A stretch of 28,598 nucleotides of DNA from IMG/VR virus record IMGVR_UViG_3300046369_000918, positions 1 through 28,598 of that record; one strand, 5' to 3'. Position 1 is the stretch's first letter. Each line of letters starts with the position of its first letter. Below the pieces are notes generated by a model, which was given only the letters and a program-made list of their open reading frames with translations, was not told the DNA's origin and ran no database searches. Position numbers and translations under genes: made by a program. Source of the DNA: a virus. Of this stretch, positions 8,261 through 16,275 are shown piece after piece.

Positions 8261-9027
8261 TGGAAACAAAAGAAAAGAAAAATCCTGAAGTAAAAAATAC
8301 TTGGGAATACAAAGATAGAAATTACTATCTAATAAAAGGTGAACCTTTAACTTATACTTTACCATCTAGACATTCTGCTAGATACCCATTAGTTTGGTTT
8401 GACAAAAGTATAGGTTATGAAAGAGAATTAAGATATGCTTCTAATCATCAATCAGTTTTTGTTGATGAACAAAAAGGAGCTGTAACTTTAAAACATATTG
8501 TTTTTCAAAAAGGTCATTTATCAATACCAAAAGAAAAAAGAAATTTACAAGAGTTTTTAGAAAAGCATCCTCACAATGGTGTTATATTCAAAGAATATGA
8601 CGAAGTTGTAGAAGCTGAAGATCAATTTGATGTTTTAGAACTAGAAATAGCAGCTTTAAATATGGCTTATGACATGGATGTAGATAAAGCAGAAGCTATA
8701 TTAAGAGTTGAAAAAGGCTCTTCTGTATCTTCAATGAGCTCTAAAGAGTTAAAAAGAGACTTATTATTATTTGCTAAACAAAATCCAGCTTTATTATTGG
8801 ATCTAGCTGAAGATGAAAATGTAGAATTAAGAAATTTTGCAATTAAAGCTGTAGAGAATAATATAATAAAGTTAGATGCTGATCAAAAAACATTTAAATG
8901 GGCTGCTAATGGCCGTAAGTTAATGACAGTACCATTTGATGAAAACCCTTATTCAGCTATGGCTTCGTGGTTTAAAACAGATGAAGGAGTTGAAGTCTAT
9001 AAATCTATAGATAAAAAACTTAAATAA
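8260..9027 (+). CDS. Conserved phage protein of unknown function
   Basis: 255 residues, no recognised catalytic motif, signal peptide or membrane helix. It begins with a charged stretch and then YKDRNYYLIKGEPLTYTLPS. The middle is a Glu/Asp-rich helical part (about 120-165), followed by SMSSKELKRDLLLFAKQNP and a C-terminal part with NGRKLMTVPFDENPYSAM. I recall proteins of this type at the same place in marine Bacteroidota-phage genomes, always unassigned. It lies between capsid decoration and connector genes, so a head-completion or assembly role is possible but only by position. It is flanked by hairpin terminators on both sides, forming a one-gene unit, and has the (TATTA)4 leader. Confidence 0.8.
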   Translation: METKEKKNPEVKNTWEYKDRNYYLIKGEPLTYTLPSRHSARYPLVWFDKSIGYERELRYASNHQSVFVDEQKGAVTLKHIVFQKGHLSIPKEKRNLQEFLEKHPHNGVIFKEYDEVVEAEDQFDVLELEIAALNMAYDMDVDKAEAILRVEKGSSVSSMSSKELKRDLLLFAKQNPALLLDLAEDENVELRNFAIKAVENNIIKLDADQKTFKWAANGRKLMTVPFDENPYSAMASWFKTDEGVEVYKSIDKKLK

Positions 9028-9042
9028 CAAGTGATTATAAAT

Positions 9043-9072
9043 AAGGGTGGTTTTATCGCCACCCTTTTTTTT
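9043..9072 (+). terminator. Rho-independent terminator after the 255-aa gene
   Basis: A perfect 8-bp stem (AAGGGTGG 9043-9050 with CCACCCTT 9059-9066) around an 8-nt loop, running into eight T (9065-9072). Only 13 nt separate it from the ATG at 9086. Confidence 0.88.
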
Positions 9073-9085
9073 AAAAAATATTAAA

Positions 9086-10171
9086 ATGGCAATAAACGTA
9101 AACACGGTATATACCACTGTATTAACTATACTTAATAAAGAACAAAGAGGTTACTTAACTCCTTATGAGTTTAATAATATAGCTAATCAAGTTCAATTAC
9201 AAATCTTTGAAAAGTTTTTTGAAGATTATAATCAGTATATACGTATGCCAAAAACAGATGTTGAATTTGCATCAAGAATGGATCACATTAGAGATGAATT
9301 TCAGATATTTGAAAAAACAGCTAATGCTTCTAATGATCCAGTTGCAAGTTCTAACGTTTATACCCAACCAACAGATCTATATAGATTTGGAACTGCTTTT
9401 TATACGAAAGCAACTGGCGCTCCAGAAATAGCTATAATGAGTAAAAGAGATTATAAAGAACAAACTTTATCTCCTCTTCTACAGCCTTCATTAAATTTTC
9501 CTATAGCTACATATCAACAAGATAAAATTACAGTATATCCAAGTTTAACTACTTTTTCTAATGAAGATGTAGAGTTTAATTATGTTAGAAGACCTGACTT
9601 AGCTAGATGGGGTTATTCTACAGGTGGATTTGGACAGTTTGTTTATGATCCAACAGTTTATAATCCTGCTCTTCTAAATAACACAGGTAGTTTGTTAAGT
9701 TCTATAAATCCTAATTTAACAAATGGCATAGCTCAACAAATTACTGTAACTCCAGGTGCGTCTAGTGACCCTGCGGTTACAATAACAACAGCAAATTCAT
9801 CAGCTACTGGCCTACAGCTTTTATTGACAATAGAAGCTTCTGGAGGCATAACTGAAATTAATGTCACTAATCAAGGAACTGGTTACAGTATAGGAGATAC
9901 AATAACTTTTGAAGCTTTAAATGCTACTCAAACGTTTACAGCAACTCCTAGTGGAGGCACAGCAAGTGTTAATGCCGTTTGTAAACTGGCTAAAGCTAAT
10001 TTTAACTCAGGCAGTACTTTTGGATCTACTAATTTTGAAATAAGTGACTCTATGCAAACTGAAGTTATTTTAGAAATATTAAAATACGCAGGAGTAGTAA
10101 TAAGAGATCCTCAAATAATACAAGCTGCTTCTCAAGAGTTAGCACAAGATGAAGTAAATTCAAAAAGATAA
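9086..10171 (+). CDS. Connector/tail ring protein carrying a GxGYxxGD module
   Basis: 361 residues from the ATG at 9086 (MAINVNTVYTT). A GTG at 9047 would add 13 residues but lies inside the terminator hairpin, so I reject it. The N-terminus (ILNKEQRGYLTPYEFNNIAN then QVQLQIFEKFFEDYNQ) is a helical segment I associate with the head-tail adaptor or ring proteins of crAss-like and marine podoviruses. The C-terminus (QTEVILEILKYAGVVIRDPQ) is also of conserved character. Between them, about residues 213-300 are a beta-rich insert with GTGYSIGDTIT at 264-274. The gene is 3 nt from the next connector gene. It probably forms a ring under the portal in the short tail; exact ring position is unknown. 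Confidence 0.65.
   Translation: MAINVNTVYTTVLTILNKEQRGYLTPYEFNNIANQVQLQIFEKFFEDYNQYIRMPKTDVEFASRMDHIRDEFQIFEKTANASNDPVASSNVYTQPTDLYRFGTAFYTKATGAPEIAIMSKRDYKEQTLSPLLQPSLNFPIATYQQDKITVYPSLTTFSNEDVEFNYVRRPDLARWGYSTGGFGQFVYDPTVYNPALLNNTGSLLSSINPNLTNGIAQQITVTPGASSDPAVTITTANSSATGLQLLLTIEASGGITEINVTNQGTGYSIGDTITFEALNATQTFTATPSGGTASVNAVCKLAKANFNSGSTFGSTNFEISDSMQTEVILEILKYAGVVIRDPQIIQAASQELAQDEVNSKR
9722..9985 (+). repeat. GxGYxxGD module, copy in the connector protein
   Basis: Codes for a Thr/Ala/Ser/Gly-rich beta segment with the core GTGYSIGDTIT (from 9875), set between two helical conserved parts of the ring protein. Related at protein level to the other copies. Boundaries are approximate. Confidence 0.6.
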
Positions 10172-10174
10172 TAA

Positions 10175-11383
10175 ATGGGACTAATAAAACAAACTAATGC
10201 TCAGTATTATGCTGGAGAGCAATTATATTTTGGAGATGGAACAGCTAGTCAAGTCTTAACTTGGCCTTCTACAATGGAAACCTTAATATGGGATGCCACT
10301 GTAGTTCCTTTAAGTTTACCTAATTTTACAGTGTTTATAAATAATATTCAAATACCGCCCTTAGATTATACTAATCCATCATCTCCAGTTTCTAATTACG
10401 ACTTAGCTTCATCAATAACTAATGGAGTAAAAACACAAACAATAACTTTAAAAAACCAAGCAGGCTCAATTGCTGTAGGATCTGTAGTGTCAATTAGATT
10501 AATATTACAATCTATATGGGATAATTATAACAGCTACGCTTACACTAGTCTAAAAGATATTGTAAATAACTTTATTGTAGCTTACGTAGGTATGGACAAA
10601 TTAATACCTAGATGCAAGAGATCAGATGTTGTTTTTCATGCTAAAAGAGGTTTGCAAGAGTTTTCTTTTGATACTTTAAAAAGTGTTAAATCTCAAGAAT
10701 TAACAATACCACCTAGTCTATCTGTAGTTATACCACAAGACTATGTTAATTATGTTCAACTTTCATGGATAGATTCTTCTGGAGTTAAACACATTATATA
10801 TCCAACTAGACTGACTAGTAATCCAGGTGAATTACCTCTGCAAGATGGTTTTGGTATACCAACTCAAGATAATTATGGAGAAAATTTAGAAGCTAGACAA
10901 TCTATAACTAGTGAAAGATGGAAAAATAATAACAACCTTAATATTACAGGACAACTAAGTGATCAAGTATTTAACAACGCTGATGTGTATGATTGGCAAT
11001 GGTGGAAAATGGCTTATGGTCAAAGATATGGCTTACAACCAGAGGTTTCTCAAAAAAATGGTTGGTTTACTATAGACGAAAGAGAAGGTAAGTTTAGTTT
11101 TTCTAGTGGTCTAGCTAATCAGTTAATAATATTAGAATATATATCAGATGGATTAGCTTATGACATGGATTCTAAGGTGCCTAAGATGGCCGAAGAGGCA
11201 TTATATATGCATATAGCTTATTCTATACTAGCTGGAAGAGCTAACGTGCAAGAATATATAGTTCAAAGGTTTAAGAAAGATAGAAGAGCACAGTTGAGAA
11301 ATGCTAAAATAAGGTTAAGTGAAATTAAAATTGAAGAGTTTACTCAAGTCATGAGGGGTAAATCTAAATGGATTAAACACTAA
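10175..11383 (+). CDS. Probable connector/tail ring (tail tubular-like) protein
   Basis: 402 residues, 3 nt after the previous gene and 2 nt before the next. The first 115 residues look like a beta sandwich. The rest has a helical entry (SLKDIVNNFIVAYVGMDKL), a conserved-looking part around 180-215 (VVIPQDYVNYVQLSWIDSSG) and a C-terminal helical part (MAEEALYMHIAYSILAGRAN) followed by a basic tail. I recall similar sequences in crAss-like phages as structural proteins at the head-tail joint, comparable in role to T7 gp11 or P22 gp4. No enzymatic motif. The call rests on context and recalled resemblance. Confidence 0.6.
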   Translation: MGLIKQTNAQYYAGEQLYFGDGTASQVLTWPSTMETLIWDATVVPLSLPNFTVFINNIQIPPLDYTNPSSPVSNYDLASSITNGVKTQTITLKNQAGSIAVGSVVSIRLILQSIWDNYNSYAYTSLKDIVNNFIVAYVGMDKLIPRCKRSDVVFHAKRGLQEFSFDTLKSVKSQELTIPPSLSVVIPQDYVNYVQLSWIDSSGVKHIIYPTRLTSNPGELPLQDGFGIPTQDNYGENLEARQSITSERWKNNNNLNITGQLSDQVFNNADVYDWQWWKMAYGQRYGLQPEVSQKNGWFTIDEREGKFSFSSGLANQLIILEYISDGLAYDMDSKVPKMAEEALYMHIAYSILAGRANVQEYIVQRFKKDRRAQLRNAKIRLSEIKIEEFTQVMRGKSKWIKH

Positions 11384-11385
11384 AT

Positions 11386-14300
11386 ATGGCTCAAACTAAA
11401 AATACTTTTATCAAGTCTAAAATGAATAGAGACTTAGACGAAAGACTTGTACCTAATGGTGAATATAGAGAGGCTTTAAATATACAGGTAAGTCAATCAG
11501 AAGACGCTGACGTTGGAACATTATCTACAGCTTTAGGAAATACTTTAATTACAGAGTTTGGACTAGAGGAAGACTGCAACGCTAAAATTATAGGAATGTA
11601 TGCAGATGAAAAAGATAAAAATATATTCTTTTTTATAACTAATTTCATTGACACTTCTTCTACAGGCTTAACCAACTACCCAACTTCGCAAGTTATTAAT
11701 CAGATTTGGGCTAGAAACATAAACTCCAATACTAACACTAAGCTTGTTGAAGGTCAGTTTTTAAATTTTTCTATAACGCATGAGATTTTAAATATAGATT
11801 TATTAGATGATTTGTTATTCTGGACAGACAATAGGAATCAGCCAAGAAAAATAAACATAGCTAAAGCAAATCCATCAGCATCGTTAAATCCTAATTATTA
11901 TACTAACGAAGATCAAATATGCGTTGCTAAGTATGCTCCTTGCGATGTTATAAGTTTAATGAAAGACTATATAGTAAGTTATTCAATAATTTCTGGAGGA
12001 GGCGGAACCGGCCCTAATCCAGCAAACTATGTAGTTAATAATATATATAGTACAGTTTCTACTCTTACAAATGGAGGTGAGGGTTTAACTATAAAGGTAT
12101 TGACAGTAACATCAGGTAATATAACTTCGTTTGAGATAGTGAACCAAGGAAGTGGATATATAGATCAAGAAAATGTAAATGTATCTCCTCGAACTGGATC
12201 GGCAAGAATCCAATTGTCTGTTGAAAATCAGAGTACTATGAAAAATAAGTGTACTGAGTTCCTTCCAGATACTCTTACGGATGTGGTTGCTACTGGGGTT
12301 GGCTATAGTATAACCTCAGGATCTGTTTTTCAAGGTAATTATGATTCATCTTTAGCTCCTTATGTAGGTTCATTAGTAAAAATAGAAAATGCCATAGGTT
12401 CAGATATAACGCCTAAGCTGGCTAGACTTACTAGTTTTACTAGCCAAGGGTCAAGCTTTTTTGCTATAATAACATGGCCTTTTCCAGCAGCGTCTTCTCC
12501 TCAAACTTTAAACGTTCCTGATGGTGGTAAGTTAATATACGGATTAAATCCAGATTATGATAATCAATGGCCTGGAGATTGTGAGTATTTAAAAGATAAG
12601 TTTGTAAGGTTTTCTTATAGGTTTAAGTTTGATGATAATGAATACTCTACTATAGCCCCTTTTACACAAGCTTGTTTTATACCTGTTAATAATGGTTATT
12701 TTTTAAAAGAAGAAATAAATACAGGAGTTATACAGTCTTTAGTTAGAACTGTAGCAGGAACTAATTATACCGTAGGCCAAACAAGCATTATAACTCAAAG
12801 CGGTAATCAAACTGCTCATGCTGAAGTTGTCAGTACTAGTGGAGATGTTCGTATAATAAACGGAGGATCTGACTATATTAATGGTAATTCTGTTTCTGTT
12901 TCTTTTACTAATGGATCAGGAGCAAGCTATACAGCTAATACTCTTGAAAAAGTATTTGATACTAATCAAGCTTTTAAGTCTACAGAAAATAAAAAATTTG
13001 AAAACTTAGTAAATAATATTGATCTTCAAATACCTTGTCCTAATTTTTTAAACTCTAATGGAAATACATGGGATAAAATACAAGAAAGTATGCATGTAGA
13101 TTCTATAGAGATAATTTATAAAGATGATGCTGAAGATGTTTTAAAAGTTTTAGACTCAATTAACGTTACCGAATTAGTTACAATTAATCAACCTTTTTTT
13201 AATTACCAATATCAATCAAGTTTACCTATAAAAACTTTAGAAGAGCGAGATTTATTAAGAGTTAGTGATAAAGTTCCTTTAAGAGCTTTGACTCAAGAAG
13301 TTTCTGGCAATAGAATTATATATGGTAATTATGTAGATGGTCACACAAGTAATGCTACGTTAGACTATCAAGTAGCTAGTTCTGCTAAATTTCCTACTAC
13401 TACTCCTTTTTTCTCTACATTAAAGAAAGAATACCAAAACCATACTTTAAAACAAAATAGAAATTATCAAGTAGGTGTAGTTCTTTCAGATCGATATGGT
13501 AGACAATCTGATGTAGTTTTATCAGAAATAGAAAGCACTGTTACTGGCCTTGGTAGTGATACAATTTATGGTTCGTCAACTACTTACCACCCTTATTACA
13601 GTAGTGATCCAGGGTTACTACAATCAGGTGGTTCTGGAACTGCAGGAACTACTTGGCCTGGTGATAGTTTAAAAATACAATTTAATTCTCTAGTTCCTGA
13701 AAACAATGGATTATTAGGTTATCCTGGTCTTTTTGTAGGTATAGAAGGGGCTAATGTTTCTAATTTTTTTACAGGAGGCCCTTATTTAGATAGTGGTTTA
13801 TATCCCTCGAACCCAGTTACCAATGCCGCAACAACTACTAATGGATCTGGCACGGGATTAACGGTGGATTATTGGACAGCAAATGGTCAAATGGGGCCTT
13901 ACTCGCCTGTCATAAATAACCCTGGCTTTGGGTATGCGAACGGTGATACCATAACTATATCAAGCAATATTTCCCCTACTCCAGGTAATTTTCAAGCAGC
14001 TACTTTTAGGATTCAAACAGGATTAGTTCCTAATTTAACAGGTTGGTATAGCTATAGAGTAGTTGTAAAACAACAAGAACAAGATTATTATAATGTTTAT
14101 TTACCTGGAATACTTAATGGAAATATAGTTGATAATATTTCTAACAATGCAACTTCAGCTACTTTAAGTTTATATGGAGATAATATTAATAAAATACCAA
14201 AAGATTTAACAGATGTAGGCCCAACACAGACTTCATTTAGAACTTCAGAAGAAGAATTAATCTTAAGAGTGCAAAACTTTTTAAACAATACTGAAACTGT

Positions 14301-16242
14301 AAGCAGGCAATTTTATCCAGAAACTGAAACAGAAGATGTAGTTAGCTTATCAGAATTAAGTGATTTAGGCTTTAATTTATCTAGAAATACACAAGCTATA
14401 GATGGATCTTATCCTAATGCTGTTTCTACTATTAATCTTACTACGTTTAATGAAAGCGTTTCTAATGGCGCTAGTGTTACAATACTAGATGGAAATGGGA
14501 ATACAGTTTATGGCACAGCAGCGGGACTTTATGCTCTTAGCTATTTTAAATCAACTAGCCCAGAAGCATCTGTAGTGTTAAATGAGAAAATCACATTACC
14601 GTCATCTCTAACACCTTACACTATAACGTTTGGTGCAAGTGGTATCGTATATAATAGTTTTAATAATCCTTTGGTAGGTTTTTTAAATACCTCTGAAAGT
14701 ATTGGTGTTTCAGAGGAAAAAGGATTTGTACCATCTTTAGCTGTTTTTGAAACGTCTCCTGTAGTTTCACAGTTGAATATATTTTATGAAACAAGTACTT
14801 CTGGAACTATATCAGATTTAAATGATTTAATAGTAGCTGGTAGTCCTGCCGGAACATTTATTGCTACAGTTTCTAATGTAGAAAGTAGCGACACACTGTT
14901 TAATGAGACAAAAACAGGCTCTTATACCGTAACTAATAGTTTTACTCCTGTAGACTTTAATGGTGATGCGATAGTGGATGCTGCTGCTAGTGGAGCTTTG
15001 GTTAGTGTTTTTGATGATAATGGAAGTTCTAGAATAAATGAATTTCAGTTAGAAAATAACAATGGAGTTTTTACTTTAAAAACTAATAGACCCGCTGGTA
15101 TTGGCTACTACGTAGGATCTAACAACAGACTCATAACTTTTAATTGTACTGTAAAAATAACAAGTAATGGCTCGAGTGTGTTTAAATCTTTTCAAATACA
15201 AGTAGGTAATTCTAAACCAACTTATGGTCCTTCAAGATATGCACCTAATCCTCCAGGCGCGATAAACGGCACTAATTACACAAGCTATTTAAATGGTTAT
15301 GGGCCAGGTCAAGTTTTACCGGCTCCTTCAGGATTTCCAACACCTAATTTACCTCCGTTAATAGCTAATCCAATTGATGGTCCACAGCTTTTTGGTCCTC
15401 TTGGTTTTTATGCTACTTTTAACAATGCTAATGATTATGACCCAACAACTCCTGGCGGTGGTTATGGAACAAAATCTCTAGCTCAATTTGTTGCCTTCAA
15501 CGGCAGTGGAGATAATTCAGCTCCATTTCCAAATGCCTCATTTTCACAACCTCCTTTACTTAATCCAAATTCTTTAAGAACAAGAGAAGTAAGTTGGTTT
15601 TGTACGTCGTGGAAAATTGGCTCAAATACTGTTGCTAAAAACTTTGATGAAAATGATATGGTAAAAGTGGTAGTAAATGGACAGACTGAAAGTGTTAGAT
15701 ATGGTGATATCAGTGGAACTCTACCAGATGTCCTCGTGTCGCAAGCGGAGAAAGAAGGTCCAAATGGAAATTCGTATCAAATATATATAGGCGAAGATTA
15801 TGCAGAAAAACAAGATAATAGATTTGGAGGTATAACTGATAGGATGGATTTTGCCGTATTCGCGGGAAATTCTAATTCAGATTTCCAATTTCTTCCAAGC
15901 CCGGGGTTAAAAATTGGAGCACAACCAGTAAACAATTTTAAATGTGGTATTGGGGTTAGGCCTTTAACTAGTGATGTCAGCACTTCATTAACATATGATC
16001 CAGATGGAGATCCTAGCGGCTTACAACAAGGTGCTGCTAATCTTTTAAATTTTTTTGGCAATAATAATAATTATTTAGGGTCAAACACTACCGCTGGTAA
16101 TATAAATCCATTAGCGGTAAGCTCTATACCTATTGCTTCTTTTATTGAACGAATAGAGCATGTAATTACCATACAAGCAAGCGATGGATCAAATTTAATA
16201 GGTGAACCAAGCGTTATTAAAGTAATTCAATTAGGAAATTAG
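11386..16242 (+). CDS. Large tail body (stabilisation/muzzle-type) protein with Ig/cadherin-like region
   Basis: 1618 residues. The N-terminus (NTFIKSKMNRDLDERLVPNG, then EYREALNIQVSQSED) is a signature I associate with the phage stabilisation or muzzle proteins of crAss-like and marine podoviruses. A second conserved block lies near residue 886 (GWYSYRVVVKQQEQDYYNVY). The C-terminal third (about 1155-1610) has cadherin- or Ig-like strands (GTFIATVSNVESSDTLFN, then INEFQLENNNGVFTLKT) and Pro/Gly-rich linkers. At least three GxGYxxGD modules are inserted at about residues 229-279, 446-525 and 809-875. The protein probably closes the short tail and carries surface-exposed domains contacting the host. 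No lyase or hydrolase motif was recognised. The following gene resembles the second half of the same family. Confidence 0.72.
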   Translation: MAQTKNTFIKSKMNRDLDERLVPNGEYREALNIQVSQSEDADVGTLSTALGNTLITEFGLEEDCNAKIIGMYADEKDKNIFFFITNFIDTSSTGLTNYPTSQVINQIWARNINSNTNTKLVEGQFLNFSITHEILNIDLLDDLLFWTDNRNQPRKINIAKANPSASLNPNYYTNEDQICVAKYAPCDVISLMKDYIVSYSIISGGGGTGPNPANYVVNNIYSTVSTLTNGGEGLTIKVLTVTSGNITSFEIVNQGSGYIDQENVNVSPRTGSARIQLSVENQSTMKNKCTEFLPDTLTDVVATGVGYSITSGSVFQGNYDSSLAPYVGSLVKIENAIGSDITPKLARLTSFTSQGSSFFAIITWPFPAASSPQTLNVPDGGKLIYGLNPDYDNQWPGDCEYLKDKFVRFSYRFKFDDNEYSTIAPFTQACFIPVNNGYFLKEEINTGVIQSLVRTVAGTNYTVGQTSIITQSGNQTAHAEVVSTSGDVRIINGGSDYINGNSVSVSFTNGSGASYTANTLEKVFDTNQAFKSTENKKFENLVNNIDLQIPCPNFLNSNGNTWDKIQESMHVDSIEIIYKDDAEDVLKVLDSINVTELVTINQPFFNYQYQSSLPIKTLEERDLLRVSDKVPLRALTQEVSGNRIIYGNYVDGHTSNATLDYQVASSAKFPTTTPFFSTLKKEYQNHTLKQNRNYQVGVVLSDRYGRQSDVVLSEIESTVTGLGSDTIYGSSTTYHPYYSSDPGLLQSGGSGTAGTTWPGDSLKIQFNSLVPENNGLLGYPGLFVGIEGANVSNFFTGGPYLDSGLYPSNPVTNAATTTNGSGTGLTVDYWTANGQMGPYSPVINNPGFGYANGDTITISSNISPTPGNFQAATFRIQTGLVPNLTGWYSYRVVVKQQEQDYYNVYLPGILNGNIVDNISNNATSATLSLYGDNINKIPKDLTDVGPTQTSFRTSEEELILRVQNFLNNTETVSRQFYPETETEDVVSLSELSDLGFNLSRNTQAIDGSYPNAVSTINLTTFNESVSNGASVTILDGNGNTVYGTAAGLYALSYFKSTSPEASVVLNEKITLPSSLTPYTITFGASGIVYNSFNNPLVGFLNTSESIGVSEEKGFVPSLAVFETSPVVSQLNIFYETSTSGTISDLNDLIVAGSPAGTFIATVSNVESSDTLFNETKTGSYTVTNSFTPVDFNGDAIVDAAASGALVSVFDDNGSSRINEFQLENNNGVFTLKTNRPAGIGYYVGSNNRLITFNCTVKITSNGSSVFKSFQIQVGNSKPTYGPSRYAPNPPGAINGTNYTSYLNGYGPGQVLPAPSGFPTPNLPPLIANPIDGPQLFGPLGFYATFNNANDYDPTTPGGGYGTKSLAQFVAFNGSGDNSAPFPNASFSQPPLLNPNSLRTREVSWFCTSWKIGSNTVAKNFDENDMVKVVVNGQTESVRYGDISGTLPDVLVSQAEKEGPNGNSYQIYIGEDYAEKQDNRFGGITDRMDFAVFAGNSNSDFQFLPSPGLKIGAQPVNNFKCGIGVRPLTSDVSTSLTYDPDGDPSGLQQGAANLLNFFGNNNNYLGSNTTAGNINPLAVSSIPIASFIERIEHVITIQASDGSNLIGEPSVIKVIQLGN
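12070..12222 (+). repeat. GxGYxxGD module, first copy in the tail body protein
   Basis: Codes for strands followed by VNQGSGYIDQENVNVSP, a diverged core in which GD is replaced. It interrupts two parts of the tail protein that look like one conserved block (VAKYAPC upstream, MKNKCTEFLP downstream). Confidence 0.5.
12721..12960 (+). repeat. GxGYxxGD module, second (double) copy in the tail body protein
   Basis: Codes for two half-related units in tandem, with cores GTNYTVGQTSI and GSDYINGNSVSV. The flanks (GYFLKEEIN upstream, NKKFENLVNNIDLQIPCP downstream) look like continuous conserved sequence, so this reads as an insertion. Confidence 0.5.
13810..14010 (+). repeat. GxGYxxGD module, third copy in the tail body protein, G+C-rich
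   Basis: Codes for GSGTGLTVDYW through GFGYANGDTITIS. By hand count, 82 of 180 bases in 13801-13980 are G or C, against 47 of 180 in 14041-14220. The composition break supports a recently inserted module. It directly precedes the conserved block GWYSYRVVVKQ. Confidence 0.6.
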
Positions 16243-16275
16243 TAGTAATAAGTTTTTAAAATAAGTGATAATAAT

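Noticed and set aside
9047-9085. Upstream GTG start for the ring protein
   Set aside because: The GTG lies within the terminator hairpin stem and would translate the hairpin and T tract; the ATG at 9086 has the A-rich context of the other genes.
16243-16275. Possible terminator between the two tail body genes
   Set aside because: The 33-nt gap has a short T run but no stem that could form a stable hairpin.
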